From positions 1,364,001 to 1,428,000 of the forward strand of contig CANMPP010000001.1 of assembly GCA_947499735.1 (NCBI GenBank): a stretch of DNA of 64,000 nucleotides. Direction: 5' to 3'. This DNA is from an uncultured Pelagimonas sp. (GTDB lineage: Bacteria; Pseudomonadota; Alphaproteobacteria; Rhodobacterales; Rhodobacteraceae). The position numbers and the translations under genes were made by a program. The notes under the pieces were generated by a model that was not told the origin of the DNA, did no database searches, and saw only the letters and a program-made list of their open reading frames with translations. How positions within the stretch are numbered: position 1 is the first letter of the stretch; every line of letters starts with the position of its first letter. Shown piece after piece: positions 9,026-19,290 of the stretch.

Positions 9026-10018
9026 CTAAGAAACAAGCGCTTCAAACTCAGCTCTCATCGCTGCGATGTCAAGCTCTGTTGCTGCAGGACGCGCGGCCAA
9101 CACAGCGTTAGCGCGTGATTGCGCGGCATCGGACATCTCTCCGATCCGTTCCATCACCGCCATCATTTCTGCCAGATCAGAATTACAACACAGCGCAACA
9201 TCACAACCTGCCGCAAGAGAAGCAGCACAGCGTTCAGGAATTGTCCCGTTCAACGCTTCCATCCCGATATCATCGGTCATCAGCAATCCGTTGAAACCGA
9301 TATCGTTGCGGATCAGATCAATCATCGTGGAAGATATTGTTGCAGGTTGGGGATCGATATCTTCAAAACTAAGATGCGCCGTCATGCCCATTGCCATATC
9401 TGCAAAGGGTTTGAAGGCCGCAAAATCGTCGCGTTCTAACATATCGCGCGGGGCGGTGATCCGCGGAATGTCTTTGTGGCTGTCGATCTGGGCCAGACCG
9501 TGACCAGGAACGTGTTTCATAATCGGATATACACCAGCAGCCAGATGCCCGGCCTCGACGGCCTTACCAATCTCAACAACCTTTTCCAAATTATCCGCAT
9601 AGCAGCGGTTACGCAGAAATGGATGTGTGGTCTCACGCGCGATATCCAACATCGGCGCACAATTGGCATCGATACCAAGTGCCGCTAATTCCAGCCCGGT
9701 GATAACCGAACGCACATACATGCCGCGTGCCGCATTCACCCCCAAACGGGTAACATCATCCAAGGGGGGCAGCCATTCTGTCGCCAGTGGTTGACGCAAG
9801 CGCTGAACACGCCCGCCCTCTTGATCGATCAGAATTGGTGCGTCATGACCAACACAATCGCGCAACGCATCCGCCAAAGCACGAATTTGACCCGCATCTT
9901 CTAAATTCCGATTGAACAGAATAAAGCCGAACGGTTTGGTCTCTTTGAAAAAATCCCGCTCGGTTTTGTCCAGAACAAGCCCTTGAACGCCAAGAATGGC
10001 CGCGCCAAATCGGCTCAT
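9026..10018 (-). CDS. nagZ: Beta-N-acetylhexosaminidase (NagZ)
   Basis: Glycoside hydrolase family 3 enzyme that removes N-acetylglucosamine from anhydromuropeptides during peptidoglycan recycling. The motifs are intact: ILIDQEGGRVQRLR, the catalytic loop KHVPGHGLAQIDSHKDIP and the nucleophile motif LLMTDDIGMEAL. I place the start at the ATG at 10018, giving 330 residues and a four-base ATGA overlap with the SPOR-protein stop. The upstream alternative would add residues inside the previous gene. No signal peptide is seen, consistent with a cytoplasmic enzyme. Confidence 0.95.
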   Translation of the reverse strand: MSRFGAAILGVQGLVLDKTERDFFKETKPFGFILFNRNLEDAGQIRALADALRDCVGHDAPILIDQEGGRVQRLRQPLATEWLPPLDDVTRLGVNAARGMYVRSVITGLELAALGIDANCAPMLDIARETTHPFLRNRCYADNLEKVVEIGKAVEAGHLAAGVYPIMKHVPGHGLAQIDSHKDIPRITAPRDMLERDDFAAFKPFADMAMGMTAHLSFEDIDPQPATISSTMIDLIRNDIGFNGLLMTDDIGMEALNGTIPERCAASLAAGCDVALCCNSDLAEMMAVMERIGEMSDAAQSRANAVLAARPAATELDIAAMRAEFEALVS

Positions 10019-11067
10019 TTTGTGACCACCGGAATACAATCTACGTTCTTCTCGATAGATGTCGCGCAAAAGCGGCGGGCCTCTGCCAAGTCGGCAAAAC
10101 CGTGAACACGCAGACGATAAATCGTGCGCCCACCCGATTGCGCCTGCATGACGACGCGCTGTTTTCCAGCCAAGAATTCACCCATAAAGCCAGAGACCCG
10201 CACCCATTCCGAACGCGCGGACTCGGCACTTGGGAAGGCTCCGATTTGTACAAGACGTGTGCCTGCAGGCAGGGTTGTGTGGTCCAATTCATCTACCGTG
10301 CTTTGCGACGCCGCAGGGGTCGTTGTGACCGGTGCAACAGTGCTGGCAGACAAGGATGCAGCTGACGCCAATTGCAGCCGTGCACCTGCGGGACGGGCAT
10401 TCGGGCGTAAGGAACGCGCCAGCGAATTGCTATGTTGTTTCAGATCACTTTCCAAAACCGCCTGAGGTTCTGTCGCGTCAACAGGTTCGGGTGCAGGCGA
10501 TGTGAAGGTTGTCGCATTTGCCGCTAGCTGATTGGCCAGTGCCTCAATCGGGTCTATTTCACCTACGGTATCGTCAGACACAGCGGAAACCGAGGCATCA
10601 AGCAATGTTGCTTGGCTGTTGTTCAGCTCATCCTGCGCAACAGACAGGGCATTATTTGCGGGCGCTGCATCAGTCGCAGCAACCACAACAGGGGCATCTC
10701 TTGGAATGTCCTTTAGCGCAATATCATCTTCGCCCAGCCCAGCAGGAACTGGGGCCAGCACCAAACGTTGTGCAGGGGCCTCAGCCAAACTGGTACCGGC
10801 AACGGCGTTCACAGCCAAACCTTGGTGATCTGCCAATTGGCCACCGGGATTGTCTGGCTGGATGCGCATTGGGCCTTCAGCCGCCATGACAACAGGAATA
10901 CCGCTGACATCGCGCATCATAACACGATAGCCCCAGACACAAGCGCCAACCACCAAACCAACGGACACAACCGCCCCGGCCCAATTGGTCACATGTGTCA
11001 AAGTGACCGCACTTGCATTGCCTGATTGCGGCGCGTACTGCGCCTGGCCATAGGTATAATCCGCCAT
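10015..11067 (-). CDS. SPOR-domain membrane protein
   Basis: A bitopic envelope protein of 350 residues. One membrane helix near residues 28-50 (GAVVSVGLVVGACVWGYRV) is followed by a long disordered Ala/Pro/Thr-rich periplasmic linker and a C-terminal SPOR domain (TRLVQIGAFPSAESARSEW, then YRLRVHGFADLAEARRFC). SPOR domains bind denuded septal glycan, so a role at the division site is likely. It sits between argS and nagZ and is translationally coupled to nagZ. Confidence 0.88.
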   Translation of the reverse strand: MADYTYGQAQYAPQSGNASAVTLTHVTNWAGAVVSVGLVVGACVWGYRVMMRDVSGIPVVMAAEGPMRIQPDNPGGQLADHQGLAVNAVAGTSLAEAPAQRLVLAPVPAGLGEDDIALKDIPRDAPVVVAATDAAPANNALSVAQDELNNSQATLLDASVSAVSDDTVGEIDPIEALANQLAANATTFTSPAPEPVDATEPQAVLESDLKQHSNSLARSLRPNARPAGARLQLASAASLSASTVAPVTTTPAASQSTVDELDHTTLPAGTRLVQIGAFPSAESARSEWVRVSGFMGEFLAGKQRVVMQAQSGGRTIYRLRVHGFADLAEARRFCATSIEKNVDCIPVVTK

Positions 11068-11155
11068 TTTTGCCCCGTTTCACCTGCACCTTGATCGGCA
11101 CATGGCTTTTGACTTGCTAAAGACTGCTCGTTTTGCCGGGGCGGTGGCTGTTCGT

Positions 11156-12898
11156 TCAGCGCATCTCTTCCACCGGCGTCACACCAAGAATAGCAAGACC
11201 GGCAGAAATAACAATGGCTACGGCACGTGCCAGCGGAATTTTGGATTGTGTTGCAGCCAGATCATCTTGCAAGAAACGCAGATCTGTTTCCTTGTTTCCT
11301 TTGTAATAGAAACTGTGGAATTCCGATGCCAGCTCTTGCAGATAGGTTGCGATACGATGCGGTTCATGCGTGCGCGCAGCGATTTCCACCAGACGTGGCC
11401 ATTCTGCCAGCTTTTTCACCAGCGTAATTTCTGCATCAGACGTCAGGCCGGACAGATCCTGTGCCGCCAAATCCGCATCCGTGATTTTCGCACCTTGCTC
11501 AGACGCATTGCGCAGAACCGAACAGACCCGCGCATGGGCGTATTGCACATAGAAGACGGGGTTTTCTGATGACTGTTCCAACGCTTTGTCAAAATCAAAA
11601 TCCAGCGTCGCATCATTTTTGCGGGTCAGCATGATGAACCGCGTCACATCTGCGCCAACCTGTTCAACCACGTCACGCAACGTGACAAAGGTCCCTGCGC
11701 GTTTGGACATCTTGAACGGCTCGCCATTTTTATACAGCTTCACCAGCTGGATCAGTTTGACATCCAACGGGACTTCCCCATCGGTCAGCGCCGACACAGC
11801 CGCCTTCATGCGTTTGACATAGCCACCGTGATCGGCGCCAAAAATGTCGATCAGCTGATCACAGCCACGCGTCACCTTATCGTAATGATAGGCAATATCG
11901 GGCGTAAAATAGGTCCAGCTGCCATCGGATTTTTTAATCGGACGATCGACGTCGTCGCCGTGGTCGGTCGATCTGAACAATGTCTGTTCACGTGGTTCCC
12001 AATCTTCAGGCTTTTTGCCTTTTGGAGGCTCAAGAATGCCATCATAGATCAGGCCCATATCGTCCAAGCGTTGGATCGCGTTTTCAATTTGCCCAGTGCC
12101 GTACAGTGCTTTTTCGGATGAATAGACATCCATTTCAACACCAAGAACCCGCAAATCTTCGCGGATCAGCTTCATCATTTCGGCTGTTGCAAATTCGCGG
12201 ATATCGGTTAGCCAGAACTGCTCACCTTTGTCCAGATACGCGTCACCAACCTTGGCCTTTAGCGCCGCGCCCACGTCTTTCAAATATTCGCCGGGATAGG
12301 TTCCATCAGGGAACTCGACCTCCTGACCATGGGCTTCCAAATACCGCAAATAGACGGAGCGCGCCAAAACATCGACCTGCGCGCCGCCATCATTGATGTA
12401 ATATTCACGCGTCACGTCATAGCCCGCATAGGACAGAAGCGATGACAAAGCATCGCCCACAACCGCGCCACGTGTATGGCCGACATGCATCGGACCTGTT
12501 GGGTTGGCTGACACGAATTCAACATTCACCCGCACGCCCTGCCCCATATCGGATTTGCCAAAATCATGGCCCATCTCAAGGATCGACTTTGGTACAGCCT
12601 GCCAAAGCGACGGTGCCAGACGCAGGTTCAAGAAACCGGGACCTGCCACTTCTGCGCTGGTGATACGGTCATCTTCTGCCAGCAAGGCCGCCAGTTTTTC
12701 CGCAATGTCACGCGGTTTCATTTTGGCCGGTTTTGCCAGCACCATCGCCGCATTGGTGGCCATATCCCCATGCAAAGGATCGCGCGGTGGCTCTACCGTC
12801 ACGGCGCGGGTTTCCAGCCCCTCCGGCAGGTCGCCAGATCGCACCATCGCCTCGATCGCTGTAAGGACCGTGGTTTTGATATCGGTAAAGAGGTTCAT
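11156..12898 (-). CDS. argS: Arginyl-tRNA synthetase
   Basis: Class I synthetase charging tRNA-Arg, 580 residues. The HIGH-type motif is HVGHTRGAVVGD within NPTGPMHVGHTRG, and the KMSKS-type loop is KMSKRAGTFV. The N-terminal Add-1 domain (FTDIKTTVLTAIEAMV) and the C-terminal DALR anticodon-binding domain (YVQYAHARVCSVLRNA) are present. It is in the minus-strand run between the antiporter and the SPOR protein. Confidence 0.97.
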   Translation of the reverse strand: MNLFTDIKTTVLTAIEAMVRSGDLPEGLETRAVTVEPPRDPLHGDMATNAAMVLAKPAKMKPRDIAEKLAALLAEDDRITSAEVAGPGFLNLRLAPSLWQAVPKSILEMGHDFGKSDMGQGVRVNVEFVSANPTGPMHVGHTRGAVVGDALSSLLSYAGYDVTREYYINDGGAQVDVLARSVYLRYLEAHGQEVEFPDGTYPGEYLKDVGAALKAKVGDAYLDKGEQFWLTDIREFATAEMMKLIREDLRVLGVEMDVYSSEKALYGTGQIENAIQRLDDMGLIYDGILEPPKGKKPEDWEPREQTLFRSTDHGDDVDRPIKKSDGSWTYFTPDIAYHYDKVTRGCDQLIDIFGADHGGYVKRMKAAVSALTDGEVPLDVKLIQLVKLYKNGEPFKMSKRAGTFVTLRDVVEQVGADVTRFIMLTRKNDATLDFDFDKALEQSSENPVFYVQYAHARVCSVLRNASEQGAKITDADLAAQDLSGLTSDAEITLVKKLAEWPRLVEIAARTHEPHRIATYLQELASEFHSFYYKGNKETDLRFLQDDLAATQSKIPLARAVAIVISAGLAILGVTPVEEMR

Positions 12899-12989
12899 CG
12901 TCTTGCTCCGCTTGGGGGTTTAGCCATTTGGCGTATCAGGCGTCTGATACCACTTTGCGCAGCGACGTCAAATGCACCGCGTGCTCGGA

Positions 12990-14798
12990 TCAATCAGATT
13001 TTGGCGGATGGAACGAAATGATCTGTGCGCCCGGTTCTGCCTTTGGGCGTTCTTGCGCTGACAAAAACACCAAAGTCCCGTTTGGCAAAAGCTCGGCCAG
13101 GGGCTGTGCATCGGGATGTGTATCCATCCAATGTTGGAATGTGAATTCTTCCGTAACGCCGGTCACACGGAACGCATACCCGTCCAGCATCGCAGATCGC
13201 CAATCCCGATGGGTTTGATCCAGAGCCAAAGGAATACCGCCCAATGTCGCAGGCAATGCATGGCGGGCACTGTATTCTTTGGCCCGTTTCAATTGAAACA
13301 CATGCGCGCGCCCAAATTCTGGCGCAAGATCCGTCGCAACCAGCGTGTTATACGCATCATTATCTGTGGCTGCGATGACGGTTTGGAAAGCGACCAGGTC
13401 CAGTTGATGTTCTGCGCTTTCAGAAAGAATATCGCCAAAAAACACCTGCACACCCGCATCTCGTGCCACGCGTAGATTGGTGTGATTGGGATCAGTCACA
13501 AGCACGGGGATATCGCATTTCATCAAGGCCTGCGCCAAAGACGCCGCAAATCGCGATCCGCCCACAATCAAAACGCCCGGCGTGTCAGCAGCCTTTAGGC
13601 CAAATAACCGTGCGATCGGTCCCAACGTAAATCCATGCAGCACGACCGTGCTCAACACCAAAACAAAGGCAAGCGGTGCAATCAGTGCTGCATCTTCAAT
13701 GCCCGTTTCCACAAGCCGCGCACCAAACAATCCCGCAACCGCGACCAGCACAACGCCACGCGGCCCTGTAAGGGCCACAAACAGGCGTTCACGCATCGGC
13801 AAACCCGACCCAATCGTGGCCAGTAAAACCGGCAAAGGGCGTGCAATCAGGATGACTGACAGAACGAATAGCCCCGCACGCCAATCCAGCAGCGCCAGCG
13901 TATCAAATCCCATATTGGCCGAAAGCAGGATAAACACACCCGACACCAACAGCACCGTGGCATGTTCTTTAAAGCGGTATAGCTCGACAAAACTGGGCAG
14001 GTTTGCATTGGCAATCCACAGCCCCATCAAGGTGACCGCCAAAAGCCCGCTTTCATGCAGCACGCTGTCAGACGCTGCAAAAACCGCCAGAACTGTCGCA
14101 AATAAAACCGGTACTTTCATATATTCCGGCACCAAGGCACGGCGAAAGGATTGCGCAATGGCCCACCCTGCGAACAGGCCGAGCACGGTCGCGACACCAA
14201 TGCCAATCGCCATATGCAGCGCAGCAGCACCGATACTATGGGCATCCGCGAACACAACGACCAGCTCAAAGGCCAGAACCGCAGCCAATGCGCCAATCGG
14301 ATCATTCACAATTGCTTCCCATTGCAGCAGCGCTGCTGGACGACGTTGCAAACGCGCGGATCGCAGCAAGGGTGCGATCACCGTCGGGCCAGTCACAATC
14401 ATGATCCCGCCAAACACAGCAGAGCTTTCCCAGCTAAGGCCAGCGGCAAAATGCAGCGCCAAGGTTGATGCCAACCAGCCCAAAGGCGCGCCCAAGACAA
14501 CCAAGCGACGCACACCTTTGGCCGCTTCGCTGAGGGAATGGAAATTTAGAGTCAAACCACCTTCAAACAAGATAATCGCCACCGCGACAGACACCATGGG
14601 CGATAAGAGGTCGCCAAAAACCTCTTGTGGATTCAACACCCCCAATACAGGCCCGACCAAAAGGCCAGCTGCCAGCATCAAAACAATGCCCGGCAACTTC
14701 AAACGCCATGCCAACCACTGGCTGCCAACGCCCAATGCGCCGACCAACGCGAACCCCATCATCGGGTCCATACCTACCACCTGAACTGGATCCGCCAT
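12990..14798 (-). CDS. Cation:proton antiporter with TrkA-N domain
   Basis: A 602-residue CPA1-type (NhaP-like) Na+/H+ antiporter. About 12-13 hydrophobic segments span residues 10-400 (for example WRLKLPGIVLMLAAGLLVGP, IILFEGGLTL, ALTGPRGVVLVAVAGLFGA). A cytoplasmic Rossmann TrkA-N domain follows (GVLIVGGSRFAASLAQALM, VIAATDNDAYNTLVA), implying nucleotide-gated activity. It starts five bases after dgt ends, so the two are probably co-transcribed. The exact ion carried is not visible. Confidence 0.9.
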   Translation of the reverse strand: MADPVQVVGMDPMMGFALVGALGVGSQWLAWRLKLPGIVLMLAAGLLVGPVLGVLNPQEVFGDLLSPMVSVAVAIILFEGGLTLNFHSLSEAAKGVRRLVVLGAPLGWLASTLALHFAAGLSWESSAVFGGIMIVTGPTVIAPLLRSARLQRRPAALLQWEAIVNDPIGALAAVLAFELVVVFADAHSIGAAALHMAIGIGVATVLGLFAGWAIAQSFRRALVPEYMKVPVLFATVLAVFAASDSVLHESGLLAVTLMGLWIANANLPSFVELYRFKEHATVLLVSGVFILLSANMGFDTLALLDWRAGLFVLSVILIARPLPVLLATIGSGLPMRERLFVALTGPRGVVLVAVAGLFGARLVETGIEDAALIAPLAFVLVLSTVVLHGFTLGPIARLFGLKAADTPGVLIVGGSRFAASLAQALMKCDIPVLVTDPNHTNLRVARDAGVQVFFGDILSESAEHQLDLVAFQTVIAATDNDAYNTLVATDLAPEFGRAHVFQLKRAKEYSARHALPATLGGIPLALDQTHRDWRSAMLDGYAFRVTGVTEEFTFQHWMDTHPDAQPLAELLPNGTLVFLSAQERPKAEPGAQIISFHPPKSD

Positions 14799-14802
14799 AG
14801 GC

Positions 14803-15960
14803 CTATCCGTGCCGCGTGATCAGAGTTTTCCCGGTCAGCCGTTCATGTTGCACCAGCGCAAAGCGATCGGTCATACCTGCCACGTAATCCGCAACGATAC
14901 GTGCCAAGGACGCCTCGCATTCCGCCGCCACATTCACGGCATTCCAGCGCGCGGGCAACAAAATCGGGTCATTCATATAGATCGGAAACAATTCATTCAT
15001 CACTTCGGTCACTTTCTCGCGCACTTCAACAACGCTGGGTGCGCGGTACATGTTTTCGAACAAGTACGCCCTTATGACCTTTAGATCGTTCCACATTTCA
15101 GGGGAAAAAGCGATGACCGATTGCCCTAACCGACGCAGATCATCGACCGAATTGGCCCGGCTTTGGGCGATCAGAAGTCGAGAAGTGTCGATCAAATCCG
15201 CCACCATCACCCCAAAGATACGCCGCAGCGCTTCGTGTTTGCGCCGATAGCTGTCTGTGTTCGGATAGGCGCGATCCACTTCTGCATAAGCAGCGCCGAC
15301 AATCGGCAGATGTTGGATGTCTTCCTCTGCAAACAGCCCCGCGCGCAAACCATCCATCAGGTCGTGGTTGTTGTAGGCAATGTCATCGGCCAATGCTGCA
15401 ACCTGCGCCTCGGCGCTGGCATGTGTTGTCAGCTCCAAATCATGACGCGCATTGTATTCCAGCAAAGCAACCGCCGGATCTAACACCGGGCCATTGTGTT
15501 TCGCGATGCCTTCCAGCGTGTCCCATGTCAGGTTCAGACCATCAAATTCCGCATAATGGCGTTCAAGCGATGTCACGATCCGCAGCGCCTGCGCATTATG
15601 ATCAAAGCCACCATAGGGCTGCATCAACGCATCCAACGCATCCTCGCCTGTGTGACCAAAGGGCGTGTGGCCCAGATCATGGGCCAGTGCGACCGCTTCG
15701 GTCAGATCTGTTTCCAACCCCAAAGCGTTGGAAATCGTCCGGGCAACCTGTGCCACTTCGATCGAATGGGTCAGGCGGGTGCGATAGAAATCGCCTTCGT
15801 GTTCCACGAAGACCTGCGTTTTGTGTTTCAAGCGCCGAAAAGCGCTGGAATGAATAATTCTATCCCGGTCTCTTTGGAAACACGACCGAAACGTGCTTTC
15901 CTCCTCGGGGTGTAGCCGTCCTCGTGCGACGGTCGGTGCGCAAGCATGGGGCGCGTGCAT
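14803..15960 (-). CDS. dgt: dGTP triphosphohydrolase-like HD protein
   Basis: Hydrolyses dGTP (or other dNTPs) to the nucleoside and triphosphate, helping control dNTP pools. The HD metal site is intact: RLTHSIEVAQVARTI, then ALAHDLGHTPFGHTGEDAL, and a later conserved region ALADDIAYNNHDLMDGLRAG. At 385 residues it has the length of the shorter alphaproteobacterial form. It is divergent from the erpA-type gene, with a 120-bp shared upstream region. Confidence 0.93.
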   Translation of the reverse strand: MHAPHACAPTVARGRLHPEEESTFRSCFQRDRDRIIHSSAFRRLKHKTQVFVEHEGDFYRTRLTHSIEVAQVARTISNALGLETDLTEAVALAHDLGHTPFGHTGEDALDALMQPYGGFDHNAQALRIVTSLERHYAEFDGLNLTWDTLEGIAKHNGPVLDPAVALLEYNARHDLELTTHASAEAQVAALADDIAYNNHDLMDGLRAGLFAEEDIQHLPIVGAAYAEVDRAYPNTDSYRRKHEALRRIFGVMVADLIDTSRLLIAQSRANSVDDLRRLGQSVIAFSPEMWNDLKVIRAYLFENMYRAPSVVEVREKVTEVMNELFPIYMNDPILLPARWNAVNVAAECEASLARIVADYVAGMTDRFALVQHERLTGKTLITRHG

Positions 15961-16080
15961 TCTTTTTGTCCTGTCCTTGTCGCCAGTCCCTTTGCGCCAT
16001 ATATTGTTTTTCGAGACAGAGATAAACCTTTGAAACTGTCCTGCCCTGTCAGGACCGCTTTACATTGCGAGAGCATCACT

Positions 16081-16404
16081 ATGCAACTGCCCCCACAAGT
16101 CACGCCCCGTGCTTTTGAACGCTTGACCGAAATCGGTGCCGCCGCCCAAGGCAAAGCCCTGCGCGTGGCCGTTGAAGGTGGTGGATGTTCCGGGTTCCAA
16201 TATGAAATCACGCTAGATGATCCAGATGGTGAAGATCTGATCCTTGAAGGTGCGGGCGAAAAGGTCGTCGTCGATCAAGTGTCTTTGCCTTTTCTATCTG
16301 GTGCTGTGATTGATTTCACAGAAGAGCTGATCGGCGCACGGTTTGTCATCAACAATCCGAACGCGACCAGCTCTTGTGGATGCGGCACATCATTTTCAAT
16401 GTAA
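16081..16404 (+). CDS. erpA: Iron-sulfur cluster insertion protein (ErpA/HesB type)
   Basis: A-type carrier that holds and delivers Fe-S clusters to apoproteins. It is 107 residues with all three ligand cysteines: Cys36 in GGGCSGFQYEI and Cys99/Cys101 in SSCGCGTSF. I use the ATG at 16081 (MQLPPQVTPRAFERL), which matches the family length; the upstream in-frame sequence overlaps dgt's promoter. ErpA and IscA cannot be separated with certainty by eye; placement opposite dgt matches the gene usually called erpA in this order. Confidence 0.92.
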   Translation: MQLPPQVTPRAFERLTEIGAAAQGKALRVAVEGGGCSGFQYEITLDDPDGEDLILEGAGEKVVVDQVSLPFLSGAVIDFTEELIGARFVINNPNATSSCGCGTSFSM

Positions 16405-16414
16405 TCTATTTAAA

Positions 16415-17728
<1,314 letters not shown>

Positions 17729-17772
17729 TCAGGTTTAAGACTATCCATCGACAACGCGCATTGGTGCGGAAG

Positions 17773-17823
17773 TTTGCCAGAAAATGAGAATAATGCGCGT
17801 GTGATCTGGCAAAACGATAAAAT
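17773..17823. promoter_or_regulatory. Inverted repeat, candidate Lrp operator
   Basis: TTTGCCAGA at 17773-17781 and TCTGGCAAA at 17815-17823 are perfect 9-base inverted arms separated by 33 bases, in the spacer between the divergent aminotransferase and Lrp genes. Centre-to-centre distance is 42 bases, four helical turns, which suits an Lrp/AsnC multimer touching both arms on one face. Confidence 0.5.
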
Positions 17824-17847
17824 CGCGCAACAGCATGCAGATTGACC

Positions 17848-18315
17848 ATGGACGACTTGGACCGCAAAATATTGGCTCTCTTGCAACAGGACTTTAGCCA
17901 GACAACCGCACAAATTGCGGATCACATTGGTTTGTCTGTCTCGGCCTGTGCAAAGCGCATAGCGCGTCTGAAAAAAGATGGCGTGATCACACGGGTGGTT
18001 GCGAAACTGGATGCGAACCATTTTCCAAAACCCGTGGTTGCGGCCGTCATGGTCACGTTATGTACGCCCAAAACAAGCATTTCGCGCAAATTCGTGGAAC
18101 TGGTCAAAGGGATCGACGCGGTTCAGCAATGTCACATTGTGAACGGTGATTTTGACTACCTATTGATCGTCAAGACTGCCAGCACAGAAAGCTATCTGGA
18201 ACTGGCAGAAGAGAATTTCGGATCAAACCGGGATGTACATATGTACAAAACCCATTTCATTTTGCGTTCGGATAAGCAGGAAGACAGTGTTCCTGACTTT
18301 TGCCTTTTCAGCTAA
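17848..18315 (+). CDS. Lrp/AsnC-family regulator
   Basis: 155 residues. The N-terminal helix-turn-helix is MDDLDRKILALLQQDFSQTT followed by ADHIGLSVSACAKRIARLKKDG. The C-terminal RAM ligand-sensing domain follows (VVAAVMVTLCTPKTS, CHIVNGDFDYLLIVKTAS). Divergent orientation from the class III aminotransferase suggests control of that gene by its amino acid substrate. I use the ATG at 17848; a TTG lies two codons upstream. Confidence 0.93.
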   Translation: MDDLDRKILALLQQDFSQTTAQIADHIGLSVSACAKRIARLKKDGVITRVVAKLDANHFPKPVVAAVMVTLCTPKTSISRKFVELVKGIDAVQQCHIVNGDFDYLLIVKTASTESYLELAEENFGSNRDVHMYKTHFILRSDKQEDSVPDFCLFS

Positions 18316-18348
18316 ACAGCACACATAGGCACTATCGATAAAGGCCGT

Positions 18349-19290
18349 CTATTCCGCCGGAATGACCCGCATTTTGACCTTTTGAAAGAAATCAGCTTTT
18401 TCGCTGTAGACCATCCAAAAACCCGAAAAGATAATAAGTGCAGCCCCGCCCAGCATTTCCAATGTTGGAATATTGCCGAATGCCAAATATCCAAGCCCGA
18501 TCATCCAGACGAATTGCACATTCATCATCAATGTCACCACATAGGCCTGCAAATGGCGCATTGCCTCAATCAGGATGAAACGCGCACCGAATAGAACAGA
18601 TGCGTAGCCAAGCAAATAGGCGACATCCATCAACGACATAGGCGCCCATACAAATGGCAGCATACAGCCCAGCGATACCATCATCGCCAAATTTGGCCAA
18701 AACACCTGTGCTAACGGAATACGTTCGGTGATCGCAATCTTACGCGCCAACAGGATAGAAATTGTTCCCGCACCGGCCCCAAGCCCTGCCCAGGCAAAGC
18801 CAGAGATCTGCGCAAGCGCATTTTCTTGTAATCCATTGTAGTTGGGTGAAATCAGGTAAAGCCCGGCACATCCCATGACCACCGCAACCCAGATCTGTGG
18901 CCCAGGACGTTCGTCCAGAATTGGCCCGCTCAGCGCCGCGGCCAAAATCGGCATAAGCGCGACAAACAAGAACAGTTCCGCCAGCGTCAAAAGTGACAAT
19001 GCGTTGAAAAAGCCAATCGCGGCAACGACGGTCAAAGCCGATCGCAGTGCCATTGTCCAACGGTTCCCTTTGCTCACGGACAAACGCATCATATCGGGAT
19101 TGGACGAAGACCAATCTGATTTGATCTTTGGCAATGCCAAAGACAGCATTACGATTATGGCCGAAGACAGCGCCAAAAGTTGAGGGGCTTCAAACCCGCT
19201 CGCAAAATATTTTGTGATCGCATCTGCGCCGGCATTCAATGCAGCACATATCACAACCAAGGTTGATCCAATTGCAAACCGTGATTTCAT
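18349..19290 (-). CDS. EamA/DMT-family transporter
   Basis: A 313-residue inner-membrane protein with about ten hydrophobic helices in two EamA halves (ALTVVAAIGFFNALSLLTLA and, in the second half, ALIIFSGFWMVYSEKADFF). Members export or import metabolites such as amino acids. Its ATG overlaps the stop of the upstream 353-residue gene by four bases (ATGA), so they are translated together. That makes it part of the repeat-protein cassette. The substrate is unknown. Confidence 0.85.
   Translation of the reverse strand: MKSRFAIGSTLVVICAALNAGADAITKYFASGFEAPQLLALSSAIIVMLSLALPKIKSDWSSSNPDMMRLSVSKGNRWTMALRSALTVVAAIGFFNALSLLTLAELFLFVALMPILAAALSGPILDERPGPQIWVAVVMGCAGLYLISPNYNGLQENALAQISGFAWAGLGAGAGTISILLARKIAITERIPLAQVFWPNLAMMVSLGCMLPFVWAPMSLMDVAYLLGYASVLFGARFILIEAMRHLQAYVVTLMMNVQFVWMIGLGYLAFGNIPTLEMLGGAALIIFSGFWMVYSEKADFFQKVKMRVIPAE

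Noticed and set aside
13486-14784. 432-codon plus-strand frame opposite the antiporter
   Set aside because: Composition is low-complexity Ser/Thr/Pro/Ala from the complement of membrane helices; the minus strand has clear antiporter motifs.
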